Source: Steromphala cineraria (Eukaryota > Mollusca > Gastropoda > Trochida > Trochidae). From it: DNA of 64,000 nucleotides. The stretch lies in assembly GCA_916613615.1 (NCBI GenBank), contig OU744725.1, forward strand, positions 51,889,575 through 51,953,574, in the 5' to 3' direction. This document shows, one piece after another, positions 18,855 to 29,496 of the stretch (positions are counted from its first letter, which is position 1; the number at the start of each line of letters is the position of its first letter). Under the pieces are notes generated by a model. It ran no database searches, was not told the DNA's origin, and saw only the letters and a list, made by a program, of their open reading frames with translations. The position numbers and the translations under genes were made by a program.

Positions 18855-19125
18855 CCAGTTGAATATGGTGAACTTGACCATTTTTTCAAGGTCGCTGCGA
18901 AACTTTGACCACTTTTAAAACTCTTGTCAACAGGATTTCTCATGACCTGTTTCACTCAAATTCAGATTTTGCGCCAGCCTACATAAGAGGAATACGCAGA
19001 CCACAGTTGATCATGGTGACCATGACCTTATTTTCAAGGTCACTGCAGCATTTTGACTGCTTTTGGAACTTTTAACGTGGCGACCTTGAAAATATGGTCA
19101 AGGTCACCGTAATCAACTGGAATCT
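18855..19125. repeat. Repeat rich in TCAAGGTCA half-sites
   Basis: Contains TTCAAGGTCGCTGC, TTTTCAAGGTCACTGCAGC and, inverted, GCGACCTTGAAAATATGGTC and AAGGTCACCGTAATC. An imperfect inverted arrangement spans about 19010-19115, around GTTGATCATGGTGACCATGACC and its partner. TCAAGGTCA is the extended half-site of orphan nuclear receptors, but here it may simply be transposon sequence. Confidence 0.4.
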
Positions 19126-19846
19126 GCGCATGCCCCTCACGTAAGCAGACACCAAGTTTACAGACTTTGAGTGCAACGTATCTCTAGATACAGCGCTAAC
19201 AAGAGTTTCAAAAACGGCCAAGGTGTGAACATGTATAGGCCAAATTGACGGGCGTCTTCGTAATCTTAATGACTAGGCTATAACTCAAGTATTTCTATTA
19301 AGACTCTTTACAAATTTTAATGTCGTTGACAAATTATTTCTGGTTTTAACATATTTTTATTTCTCAAAATGAAATACAGATTGGTGAACAAGCCGATGGC
19401 TATTTGAATACCGCTTCACATCCAAAAAAAAACAACCAATCATTATGCTGGACAAAACTATACGCTTAAATCAGGAAAAGTAGAACTTGAAAATCTATAA
19501 TTCTTGTACAAAATGAAAATCCTCATCCTGTTGAATATGTGTATATTAGTTGCAGCTATCTTCTCTGATGCGTTGTACATTTACACAGGAAAACGTTACA
19601 AATCAACTTATATATTTATATATATGTTTTTCACATCAAGGGACAACATTCGAAAAACATAAAACAAAAGGAAACATGAACATTTTGAACCTGGTCTAAC
19701 TCACATACGGAGTACATTTACACAATTTTTAAAACAATGATACATGTACATTGAATATCATTATAACATTTCATAAAATACATAGATCATATTCACATTA
19801 TCTTCATGTGTGATTCGGGGATTTCATCGTTGATTATTTCCACATT

Positions 19847-20776
19847 TTAGTATCTCGCAGGTCCCCTCGATTCAGCCCATCTCCGTTTTCGATAATACTT
19901 AGTGCAGAAAAGCTTGATCAGGGCATCGCGAAATGGCAGATAGGTAGCTGTATAGATGAAGACGTTCCAAATGCTATTGGACATTAAGGTGATGGAACCG
20001 AATATTACAAATCCAGGAAAACGTCCTTCAACTCCAACTATAAACATTATTATGATATTCAAAGACGCCGGAATGTAGGAGAGGAAGAAGACAGCTGACG
20101 TCATCAGTGCCATCAGCGTTACCTTGGTTACAACACGTCCACCTGAGGTCACTTCCGGTTGAACTTTTCTGGCTCGCTTGATGTCATAGATCATGACACA
20201 CGAGCAGACGATAATTGTGATGAATGTCCCGACGATCACAAACGCCGATGCGAGGGTTCTGTGTAAGGATTCGAAACTGACGTAACAGGCTACATACTTG
20301 TCGTCACAGTCAAATTTTCCATTTGGAAAAACGACCATCAAGCATCTGATAGTGTTGATAATGTACCCAATAAAGATTCCAATTGCGTAGTTTTTCTTAG
20401 TGGCTACTGTCGGATAGTTATATGGGAATCTGACGGCGATAAAACGGTCAATTCCAACTGTCGCTGTGTTGATAATTGGCTGGGCAGCGAGGAAGGGGGT
20501 AGCGGCGGATGCCCAGACTTTACCCGACAATGAGAACGGAAACTTTCCGATGAAGGCATATGGTACAAAGAAGAAGCAGAAATGGGCCCCAAGAAGAAAG
20601 TCCCAAAATGCCATGTGACCTATTATCCACAACGTTGGATGTGAGAGTTCTTTGGATTTTAGAATAACAAATATGACAATGAAGTTTGTTAGCATAATTA
20701 GTACTCCGACCAACATGTAGACAGAACCAAGGGCTATGTTGACCGAGTCAGATACTGATGAGTTTGAGAGATTCAT
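19847..20776 (-). CDS. Rhodopsin-like G protein-coupled receptor, orphan
   Basis: One uninterrupted frame of 309 residues with seven hydrophobic segments: about 15-39, 50-75, 89-113, 130-150, 175-197, 218-246 and 254-280. Class A landmarks are N31 in TM1, D59 in TM2, D110-R111-F112 at the end of TM3, P236 in TM6 (SYIP) and N271-V-F-I-Y275 in TM7, where the usual proline of NPxxY is valine. N-glycosylation sites lie at N2 and N5. C157 and C164 lie in the second extracellular loop, but no cysteine sits at the top of TM3, so the standard disulfide is missing. The third loop and tail are short. The ligand cannot be inferred. Intronless receptors of this size are often lineage-expanded in molluscs. 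The start is the first ATG, and the short extracellular N-terminus fits. Confidence 0.9.
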   Translation of the reverse strand: MNLSNSSVSDSVNIALGSVYMLVGVLIMLTNFIVIFVILKSKELSHPTLWIIGHMAFWDFLLGAHFCFFFVPYAFIGKFPFSLSGKVWASAATPFLAAQPIINTATVGIDRFIAVRFPYNYPTVATKKNYAIGIFIGYIINTIRCLMVVFPNGKFDCDDKYVACYVSFESLHRTLASAFVIVGTFITIIVCSCVMIYDIKRARKVQPEVTSGGRVVTKVTLMALMTSAVFFLSYIPASLNIIIMFIVGVEGRFPGFVIFGSITLMSNSIWNVFIYTATYLPFRDALIKLFCTKYYRKRRWAESRGPARY

Positions 20777-22270
20777 TCTGTCTTTTGTTCTTCCTGTCCA
20801 CAGTGGACAAATGTTCCTAGAATCGTTCTGATAAAGTGTCTGTTAAGTAGGAACTCGTGGATATGTTAAGCAGTCCAAGAACATATCGACATCCACAGTC
20901 TTGCACTGAAGTACACAGATGATCTGCATGTTCAGCATCATCTGATAATGTCATCTGGTGGTGAGTTTATGTTAACAAAATATATATTATTCTATATATC
21001 TAATATATCTTCATATTCACGCAGGACAGACAGACAGACAGACACATTTCTTCACTTCTGAACCCCGTTAGAACAGGTATCAGGTATCCTGCACCAGAGT
21101 GTCAAAACAGCAATTGGACAACCGACATCCTCAAGATCTGGACGCTCAGTATGGAACCCTCTCCCTCCTCAGAACCGAACCCGAACCCGAAGACTCTTTT
21201 ACGAAACAACTAAAAACGTTCCAGTTCACAGCATGTTCAATCCGCTTTTATAAAGTTCAATCTGGTCTTTCCTAGTGCCAGTGAGCAACTAAAAATCTCG
21301 GGGCGTTTTACAGTCAAATTACCGGTATTGTCATCATTAAACTGCAATCTATCCTTGGCTAGGACACGAACCTACCTTCCGCCTTCAGATTTGCTTGTTA
21401 ATACCCGAAAGAAGCAACAAGACATCGGATTGGTTGCACAAAAAGCTCGACCTTACACAGGCACCGTGATTGGTTCGAAGGTGACAGGATGCTCGCTTTA
21501 TGAAAACTGGTAATCAACCAGGTGCAAATAACGGATTCATATCGTTGTTCTTACAGAAAGATTCACACGACTGTGGTTTTGTAACACCACGACCTCGGCG
21601 TATCGGAAACGTAATGGGCCTTTAGGTGACAAGGTTTTGGTGTGATTGAACTGGTTTCGGGGACGTCAGCAAAAGGGGGAAATTCACGGGTTAGAGGATG
21701 TGTGGATCCTGGGGAATCATAACAGAATTGTGCAAGGTGCCAAATTATGAGACTGAAATCAATTCCATAACACGTGATACCTGGACGTACGTGGATGCTT
21801 TAACACAGCTGTTGAAGATTACTCACATTTCTACACGAGTCTCATATTTAATAATCATTTTGACATTGTTGGTTCTAATTACTCTCCTATCGATTGAGGT
21901 AAAGATTCCAGTTAATGTGTGAAGGGATGCTGCCCCATGCTGTGCGTTGTCGTAGTTGATTAGTGAGATCAGGTCGTGTTTGTCATGGTTGGTGATTCTA
22001 TTCAAGTAAGCATAAACAGGATAGATAGATTAATACAAAGTTTTCTTATTTTGCACACAAGACATTAGGAACCAGAGGTAAACATATGTGATAGAAACTT
22101 TCATTGCTAACAATTGGTTTACAATTATTTGAAAAAAAAATCGAAATTGGTGTGACCCTTATTTAATAGATATGCACCCCCTTGAGGAAATAAAAGGCTT
22201 AGCACTTTCTATGGAAAGGTATTTCAAAATTCTGTTCATGGACTTGACTTTACCTAGCTGAATGAAACTT
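20777..22270. other. Upstream flank of the GPCR with LINE debris
   Basis: No 5' UTR exon or promoter could be assigned. There is a short GACA microsatellite near 21026-21044 and a probable reverse-transcriptase C-terminal fragment at 21070-21263. Small open frames at 21328-21513 and 21698-21922 have no recognisable content. Confidence 0.45.
21070..21263 (+). pseudogene. LINE reverse-transcriptase C-terminal fragment
   Basis: The + strand frame around 21135 reads RSGRSVWNPLPPQNRT and ends at a TAA near 21252. Many LINE ORF2 proteins end with a segment of the form [FR]S[FV]..a...WN.LP....r, with the same WNxLP core. The fragment is short, isolated and has no surrounding ORF, so it is a dead-on-arrival or decayed copy. 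Confidence 0.4.
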
Positions 22271-22412
22271 GATATATCAAGCAACCCTTAAATGTAGAAT
22301 GTTCTTTTTAGGATTATTGTTTCCACCGAAAAGATGTAATTGTTTCATCAGGTGAGTTATAACCTCAACTAAAGGCAATACCCGGAAGACTGACGCCCCC
22401 AGACCTGTCATC

Positions 22413-22763
22413 GTGAGGATGCAGCACTGGGAAGACAAGTGGCATTCTGTTAAGATGAGGGACATACTCAAGGAACAGGGAATAGGCATCGCGAACGACC
22501 TCACTACATTACAGAGACAAGAGCTATACAGGCAGCGAACGAGGCACCCGGACAGAAGATTCTTCTTCAAAGGGAGCAAGTTAATGGATGTAGCCAAAGA
22601 GGATACGATCGTGAGACCCAGCACAAGTGAGACCAGCACCCAGCAAGATTCAGGGAGGCCCACAGAGTCAAGTAGTGCACAGGCCAACTCGGCACCGAGA
22701 ACAGACCAGAGTCGTGAGAACAGAACTGATCCTCGTCGCTCAAACAGGAATCGGCGCAGATAA
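22413..22763 (+). pseudogene. LINE ORF1-like protein, C-terminal part
   Basis: The frame is open from about 22356 and contains RPVIVRMQHWEDKW, then a basic region (RQRTRHPDRRFFFKGSKLM), then a serine/arginine-rich tail ending RRSNRNRRR and TAA. In L1- and CR1-type ORF1 proteins this order is the end of the RRM-like domain followed by the C-terminal domain, which bind element RNA. An in-frame TGA near 22353 cuts it off from any upstream part. The next codon after the TAA begins the endonuclease reading frame with no shift, so the two parts may once have been one long ORF. Confidence 0.6.
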
Positions 22764-25169
22764 AGGCGTGGCCAGGGTCTAAAAGATTCTTCGAAGTTCC
22801 AACAGGAAAATAATACAAATGACAATTACCTTCCATACATAGATAACATTGCTAATTTCATATTTTGGAATGTATCTGGCCTGAAACAGAAGTTAACTGA
22901 TAACGAGTTTATTGAATATGTTAAGTTATTTGATATCATTGGCTTCACTGAAACTTGGTGTAATGACATTGACTTAATAAGACATTTTCCAGATTATTTA
23001 TCAATTACCAAACATGCAGAGAAAATATCAAATTTTGGGAGGCTTTCTGGCGGAATCATAGTGCTTGTAAGAAATCAATTCAGAAAGTTCATTAAATCTA
23101 AAAAAATCACCGAAAATAGCACATTCATTGTATTTGATAAAACAATGTTTGGTTTGGATAATGATCTGTTATATGCATGTGCATATATCCACCCAGAAGC
23201 ATCTACTTGGTATAATCAATCTCATTTAGAATGTAAAAATGGAATTACTATTTTCCAAGATAACTTATTAGAAATAATCTCAGAGTTACCGAATGTTTGC
23301 ATCTTGTGCGGCGGAGACTTTAATGCACGAACTGGAACAAAACCAGATTTCATTGAAGACGATATATTAGAATTTACAGAAAACGAAAATTACTCATTTA
23401 TTGAATCTATTTTTGACTGCTTCAACCGTAAACGATTCTCCGTCGACAAGACAGTAAACAATTTCGGTACACACTTGCTTGATTTATGTTCTGTACTAAA
23501 TATTCATATGATGAACGGGAGATGCGGCTCTGACTCAGAAACTGGTGATTTTACTTATATCGGTCCTAATGGTGCCAGCGTAATTGATTATATAATAGCA
23601 TCTTCAGTTTTATTCGATTCCGTTAATGACTTCAACATACCATCCAGAGCCGAGTCGTCTCATCTCCCGCTCACTCTACAATTACGAACGCTTCATTCAC
23701 ATCAAGCAGATGTGCGCGATACTGATAGTAAGACTGGTTTTAAGTTTGTCTGGGATATGGATAAACTGGAACAGTTTAGACAAAATCTCTTATCTGATGA
23801 TGTACAGAATCTCTTTGACAAATCATTAGATAACGCATTTACATGCATTGATAGAAGCATTAAGTATATTGTCGAGGCACTGAGTCTAGCTGCGTCTGAT
23901 ATGAAGAGAAATGTTAAGAAAGCTAATTCGTATGCAAATGACTGGTATGATACAGAATGCAGAACATTGAAAGTCCAAAGATGTAGATCTTTGAACAAAT
24001 TCAGAAAATGTAAAGATTTAACTTCATTAGAAAACTATAATAAGACAAGAAATGAATATGATTCTTTGTGTAAACGAAAACGAATGGAATATTACAGAAA
24101 CAAACAATCAATAATTGTAAATAGCATAAATGATTCGAAAAGATTTTGGAATGAGCTAAAACGTCTCAATGTAAAACCTACAGACGTGAATAATATTGAT
24201 ACAAAACACTGGTTTGATCACTTCAAAAAGTTGTATTCATGTGAAAATATACCAGACAGTGACCATAACGATTTTGAAGATGATGTATTTATCAATCATT
24301 CTGACGTAGATTGTGAACTGACAAAACAGATACTTGATTCACCCATAACTAGAGAGGAAATATTTGAGAGTATAAATAACCTGAAACTAAAGAAATCTCC
24401 AGGGGTAGATAATATGATTCCCGAATCGTTCAGATATTCAGCTGATCTTTTAACCCCGTACTTAGATTTATTATTCAATCTGATACTCGAAAAAGGTACC
24501 TTTCCAAAAGAGTGGTCGATGGGAATAATTATCCCCTTACACAAAAATGGTGATTTAGACAATGTAAACAACTATAGAGGGATAAAACTGCTCAGTATTT
24601 TCAGTAATTTTTTTACTTCAATCATAAACAAGAGACTAGTTTTCTGGGGCGAAACAATGGACAAGCTTACTGAATGCCAAGCAGGTTTTAGACAAGGTTA
24701 TACAACCATTGATAATATGTTTATCCTACAAAGTATTGTCCAGAGATATCTAAATGTTAAAGGGGGGAAATTCTATGCTTTATTTGTCGACTTTGCTAAA
24801 GCCTTTGATTCGGTGAAACGAAATAAATTATGGAATATTCTAAATAAACATGGTCTTAGCCCAAAAATGAGTAATCTATTAAGACAAATATATGAAAATG
24901 TAAAAGCGTGTGTCAGAAATAAGAATATTCTATCAGAAACTTTTGAGATACAAATTGGGGTCAGACAAGGTTGTGTACTGAGTCCTTTTTTATTTAGTTT
25001 TTTCATAAATGAATTGGCCACACAGATCGAAAATAACTGCACACACGGTATCCAGTTACATCCAGATATCTTTCAATTATTTCTTTTACTATTTGCGGAT
25101 GACATTGTCTTGATATCAAGTACAGTTATGGGTCTACAAAGGCAAATATATGAACTCGAAAACTTTTAG
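22764..25169 (+). pseudogene. LINE ORF2: APE endonuclease and reverse transcriptase
   Basis: The frame is open from 22764 with no ATG at its head. Endonuclease motifs in order: FWNVSGL, GFTETW (catalytic E), CGGDFNARTG and SSHLPL (usually SDH), with DYIIASS before it. Reverse-transcriptase motifs: SPGVDNMIPESF, NYRGIKLLS, CQAGFRQGYTTIDN, YALFVDFAKAFDSV (first catalytic Asp), GVRQGCVLSP and LLFADDIVL (catalytic Asp pair). The frame stops at 25169 just after the FADD block. The protein continues in another frame from about 25160, so one extra T in the run near 25163-25167 explains the break. It nicks target DNA and primes cDNA synthesis in active relatives; this copy is inactive. Confidence 0.92.
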
Positions 25170-25393
25170 TATGCAGTCAAAACTAACAGTAAATCTAGAT
25201 AAAACAAAAGTAGTGGTATTTAAGAATGGTGGAAAGTTAGCAAAACATGAGAGATGGTACTACAATAAATGTAAACTTGAAACTACAAATTCTTACAAAT
25301 ATCTTGGTGTATATTTCACAAGCCAATTATCCTGGTCATTACATGCTAAGTACGCAGCTGTGCAGGCGAAGAAAGTACTGTTAGGAATCTTAA
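25150..25393 (+). pseudogene. LINE ORF2 thumb region, frameshifted continuation
   Basis: Continues the reverse transcriptase as FSMQSKLTVNLDKTKVVVF, YKYLGVYFTSQLSW and VLLGIL, aligned with [12 protein letters not shown] in the copy at 29847-31276. The frame is cut at the TTAA at 25390-25393 by the 1.8-kb insertion and resumes at 27228 in the correct phase. Confidence 0.88.
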
Positions 25394-27227
25394 AGATGGA
25401 CTGAAATGCTATATGGCAACTTTCAGGATTCGTGAAATAGTGATTACAATTTGACATTGACTCAACTTTAAATTACTGAAATCGACCTAGAAACGGCTTA
25501 ATTACGACTGTATACATAACACTGCCTAATTAGGCCGGCGAACAGAATAAAACGCACTGAAGCGTGACTGCCTCGTGACGTGTTAGTAGGCGATGTGATA
25601 CCCCGTTTTGTGCCCTCGTTATGTAAAACAACACAAGCTAACAGTACAGCTCAATGTTTAACCGTTGATTAAACACCCTAAACAACATCCCAACATCTCA
25701 CACCTTCAATAAATCGGTAGTTTATTTATTCAACTGGCAATTAGTATTGATGAAAACGTAAGACCCTGATTAAAAACGAAGTTGTGCGCATAATGCTACA
25801 GCATGTAGGCCTAGATGGTCTCGCTTTGCGCAATGTTGTCATAAGACTGCACGTGAGAACCCGGATGTATATGTAAACAATTGCTCCCGTGTGAACTGTT
25901 TTATCTTCGTGCACAGTTGTTGGTTGTTATTGAATATTACTTTAGTAGCACAGCAGAAAGGATGTAATTATACAATACTATTTTATTTTTACATTTAAAC
26001 CATTTTTTAGAATTGCCTTTGACTTCATTTTGTTACAGGATAAAAAATATATACGTTTTTCTTAGTTATTTCATTTAGTGATGGACAAGTTACAATTCTC
26101 AATGAAAGACATGTATTGGATGATCACTGATGTCTTGTTTAAAACATTATTTTAATAGGGCATTTCACTGAAAATCTTAATGTTTTCACTCTTGTACATA
26201 GAGGTAATATTTTCCACAACAATACCCGATACATGGCCAAACAGAATGAAGATTTATTAAATGAACCTTATCCAAAATAATTATCAGATAGAGCAAAAAC
26301 GGTATTCCTAATTTCAGGTTAATAGGTTATAATTTACCAATCGGAGAAAAAAGGGATGTTAAGGAATACAGTTGCTATTTGATCTTACCTAATTAGCTGA
26401 TGTCATAAAATAGCCAGGTGTTGATGATTGTGCATCATATAACCTACCTGCTATAGTCATCATTTGATATAATCTAATTAGGAAACAGACAGGAAATACG
26501 ATAGACAGTAAAGTAATTGTGTAATAAGTGAGTATCTGATCTAAAGAAAGTAAGTAACACCTGCAGACCAATGTCATTGTTTATTCAACCTTTTTACACA
26601 ACGTTCAAATCTAAATGTGAGCATTGTATATTCGGATTATTACCATAAATCAGCCCAATACTTTGTGCTATGTTTTATATTTTACTAATCTCCCTTTTCT
26701 CTGCATGCCAAACTGTTCATTCAGTGAAAATGCGAGCTCGAAGCAGAAAATCGGTGTAGTGATCGGAACACGTGAGTTCGATGTAGATTGTCACATTGCT
26801 CTGTTTGACCTAACACAGCGGGTCAAATTGGCGTGAAACCATCAATATGATGGGAATTTGTCTACGGAGACTTCATCAGGAAATATTCTAGGACAGTTGA
26901 CAGCAACACAATGATATAGCATACTGTTAATCGCTTTGAAAAGGCAGAACTGCGGATTTCGCCTATCATTTTCCATATAAGCAGACGAACGCTTCGCCTA
27001 CTGCCACGTCACTTCCGGTATCCCTTGCCCGTGGCCTCTCAGCCTTGTTTTGGTTTGTCGCTGGACGGCGACAAGCAGACGCCTTGTTACGCAATGTTTA
27101 CTTAGCTGTAGCTTCATTGAGAAACTGTGTATCGTTGCTGTTTTGGCCTAATATTTATGTTATATAGTTATTTGACCAATATCTTTTGAAAAATAAATAA
27201 AAAAAAGGTTATACAGCGGCTCTTTAA
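25394..27227. mobile_element. TTAA-targeted insertion in the LINE (1834 bp)
   Basis: TTAA at 25390-25393 and again at 27224-27227. Removing 25394-27227 joins GGA ATC TTA A to GA CAA CTT and restores the LINE frame (GIL-RQLRILGDLNMN), matching GILRTLNMN in the second LINE copy. The ends read TTAAAGATGGACTG and, inverted, TTAAAGAGCCGCTG, an imperfect terminal repeat. TTAA duplication points to the piggyBac superfamily. No transposase ORF lies inside, so it is non-autonomous. The right end is like TTAAAGAGCCACTCCG at 55520. Confidence 0.88.
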
Positions 27228-28120
27228 GACAACTTCGTATATTAGGTGATCTCAATATGAACTCTTTTTTCAAAATATTTGATGTTAAGATAAGTCCAAT
27301 TCTTTTGTATGGGGCAGAAATTTGGGGATTGAATACATTTGCAAAATTAGAAATGGTTCATCTATATGCCTGTAAAAAGTTTTTAGGTGTTAAACAGAAT
27401 ACTCCAAGTGTTATGGTATATGGTGAATGTGGCAGGTTTCCCTTATATATTTACTCTTATTGTAAGGTAATTCGGTATTGGATGAAATTAGTATATATGC
27501 CCTCATATCGCTTACCAAAGAAATGCTATGATATGATGCTGCTATCTGATAGAAATGGACATAAAAATTGGGTGACAGATGTAAAACAACTATTGTTCTC
27601 AACTGGCTTTGGAAATATTTGGCACAATCAGGAAAATGGAATATATCCAGAATTCATAAAAACATTTAGTCAAAGATTAAAAGATATATATTTTCAAAAT
27701 TGGCAGGCAAAACTATCTCGTTCAAGCATATGTGACACATATCAACTGTTTAAAAGAAATATCCATACCGAATACTATCTATCTTGTTTAAATGTTAAGA
27801 AGTACAGAGTAAGTCTAGCACGTTTTCGATGCTCGTCACACGAACTGTACATTGAGAAAGGTAGATATATAAATATTAGTAGAGAGCAAAGAATCTGTCA
27901 ATTATGCCAACCAAATGAAATTGAAGATGAGTATCATTTTTTACTTGTATGTCCGATCTACAGTAGCATAAGAAAGAAATATATTAAAGAAAAGTATTAT
28001 GTACATCCAAACATGCTTAAATTTTCCAAACTATTAAATAGTTTAGATAACAAAGAAATCGAAAACCTGTCCATGTATATATTCTACGCATCTGTATATA
28101 GAAACCATATTGTTACATAA
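27228..28120 (+). pseudogene. LINE ORF2 C-terminal region with CCHC-like motif
   Basis: Resumes ORF2 after the TTAA insertion: KIFDVKISPILLYGAEIWG, then a basic region, then a zinc-knuckle-like segment [19 protein letters not shown] (C-x2-C...H...C). The last is very close to [19 protein letters not shown] in the second copy. It ends at a TAA at 28118-28120. The C-terminal domain of such ORF2 proteins helps bind template RNA and target DNA. This part alone is intact in frame. Confidence 0.9.
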
Positions 28121-28339
28121 ATAGTATATGTAAAATCAAATGTATTATGTATTGTACTATAGGCCTGTGGCCTTTTCAGTACCGGAAATAAACATTGATT
28201 GACAGGTCAAATATCTGTTGTTGTAAAGGCAATATATTATTTGTGAAATGTATCTTAGTTTCAGGTTACTTGAAAGGTATACGCAAAAGGTCACTTGAAT
28301 ATAGCTTGTGAAAAATATATAATATGTGTGCCATTCACT

Positions 28340-28842
28340 ACTACTAAACATTTGTATAGCGCCAACATCCAGCTCAGAGAGTGCTGCTCAAAGGCGCTTT
28401 GGCTTTCCCTCGATCATTTGATATCAGTCTTCATGACACTTCTTTTACCATCTCGGCTCCCGGAGGAGCATACAGCACGTGCAGTCATGTGACGCACAGC
28501 GTTAATGTCACTCTTAATCCTTACGAGGTACCCATTTACAATTTGGTGGACTTGGACACATAGTCACAGTATATTGTCCAAGTATACTGCACGTTGCTGT
28601 ACCTGCAACTAGGTGTCTGCATGTTTTCATGTTGCCACCATCTGGTCATTTACCAACGGATTCGTGGGTTCTTTTAAGTGCACAGGGTTGTGTACTATAC
28701 ACTAGGGGTTGTGACAACACTGAAAGAGTCTGCACAGAAAGTTGACTCCAAGGTTTTTACACCCGATCACAGGCGGGGCTCGAACCCGGCACGTCAGGCT
28801 TGCTAGCCTGGCACTTTAACCGACTCGGCCACCGCGCCCCCT
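28340..28842 (-). mobile_element. tRNA-derived SINE with LINE-type tail (about 500 bp)
   Basis: Read on the minus strand, the head at 28842-28770 starts GGGGCGCGGTGGCCGAGTCG (A-box-like) and carries GGGTTCGAGCCCCGCC (B-box), the arrangement of a tRNA-derived pol III promoter. The 3' end is GGCGCTATACAAATG (28350-28334), the same end as the repeat near 17920 on the + strand. It is not a functional tRNA gene, since it lacks a closed acceptor stem and sits on a 430-base body. It lies just downstream of the LINE. Confidence 0.65.
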
Positions 28843-29496
28843 AGTGGCTAGTGGACTTTACATTTTTTGTATTTTCATATTTGGCTGTTTCCATACAAAA
28901 CTTATTTGTTACCAAGCCGAAATTGAAAGCAACGCATAGGTCAATACAAGTTTGGAAAACTTTGTTATCGAACAAATAAACTAGAGCATTAGTTATAGAC
29001 AAGCGTTATTTTTTCATCTACTTGACCGGTGATATAGCCACCTCTGTATTTCTCTGTATATCTGCATTAGACTGAAAATCCATCGTCACCTTTAAGATAA
29101 GTACATTGTAGGCAATAATGCCAGTAGAAATCATTGTCAAAACAAACCTCACATCAGACACAATTATCAACACAATTATTTCTTCAAATTGTTGTATATG
29201 TTTATTTTACATGTATATAAAAAAAATTAAAATACAAATTGGGAAATGTATTTTTTCCCATTTGAAAATACGACAGAATGTCATGTTGCAAGTTAGTTAC
29301 CCGTATATGTAAATAGTTTTTGGAAACCGTTGTCGTCTCGTGTCAACAATCCAAGTCCAAATTTTGATATTCAGTTTAAATATTCAAAAATGAATCATTT
29401 AGAGTAATTCAGTTCCTGATTAAAATAATATCACATCAAATATATTTAGAAATATGTATCTAGATTTATAAAGCTTTGAGGTTTTTGAGGCTGACA

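Larger units (their letters stand above)
22381..28190 (+). mobile_element. Non-LTR retrotransposon (LINE), nearly full length, broken
   Basis: ORF1-like C-terminus (22413-22763), APE-type endonuclease and reverse transcriptase (22764-25169, shifted 25150-25393) and a C-terminal region (27228-28120). It is followed by a 3' UTR hairpin (AGGCCTGTGGCCTTTT) and AATAAACATTGATTGA near 28190. The same plan and 3' end appear in the truncated copy at 29847-31276. Three breaks: in-frame TAA at 22761-22763, one-base frameshift near 25160-25168, and a 1834-bp TTAA element at 25394-27227. The 5' boundary is uncertain. The family was not assigned to a named clade. Confidence 0.9.

Noticed and set aside
22277..22836. 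Long minus-strand open frames opposite the LINE ORF1 part
   Set aside because: They are shadows of the real + strand frame. The composition (leucine, serine, cysteine rich) mirrors the ORF1 codons.
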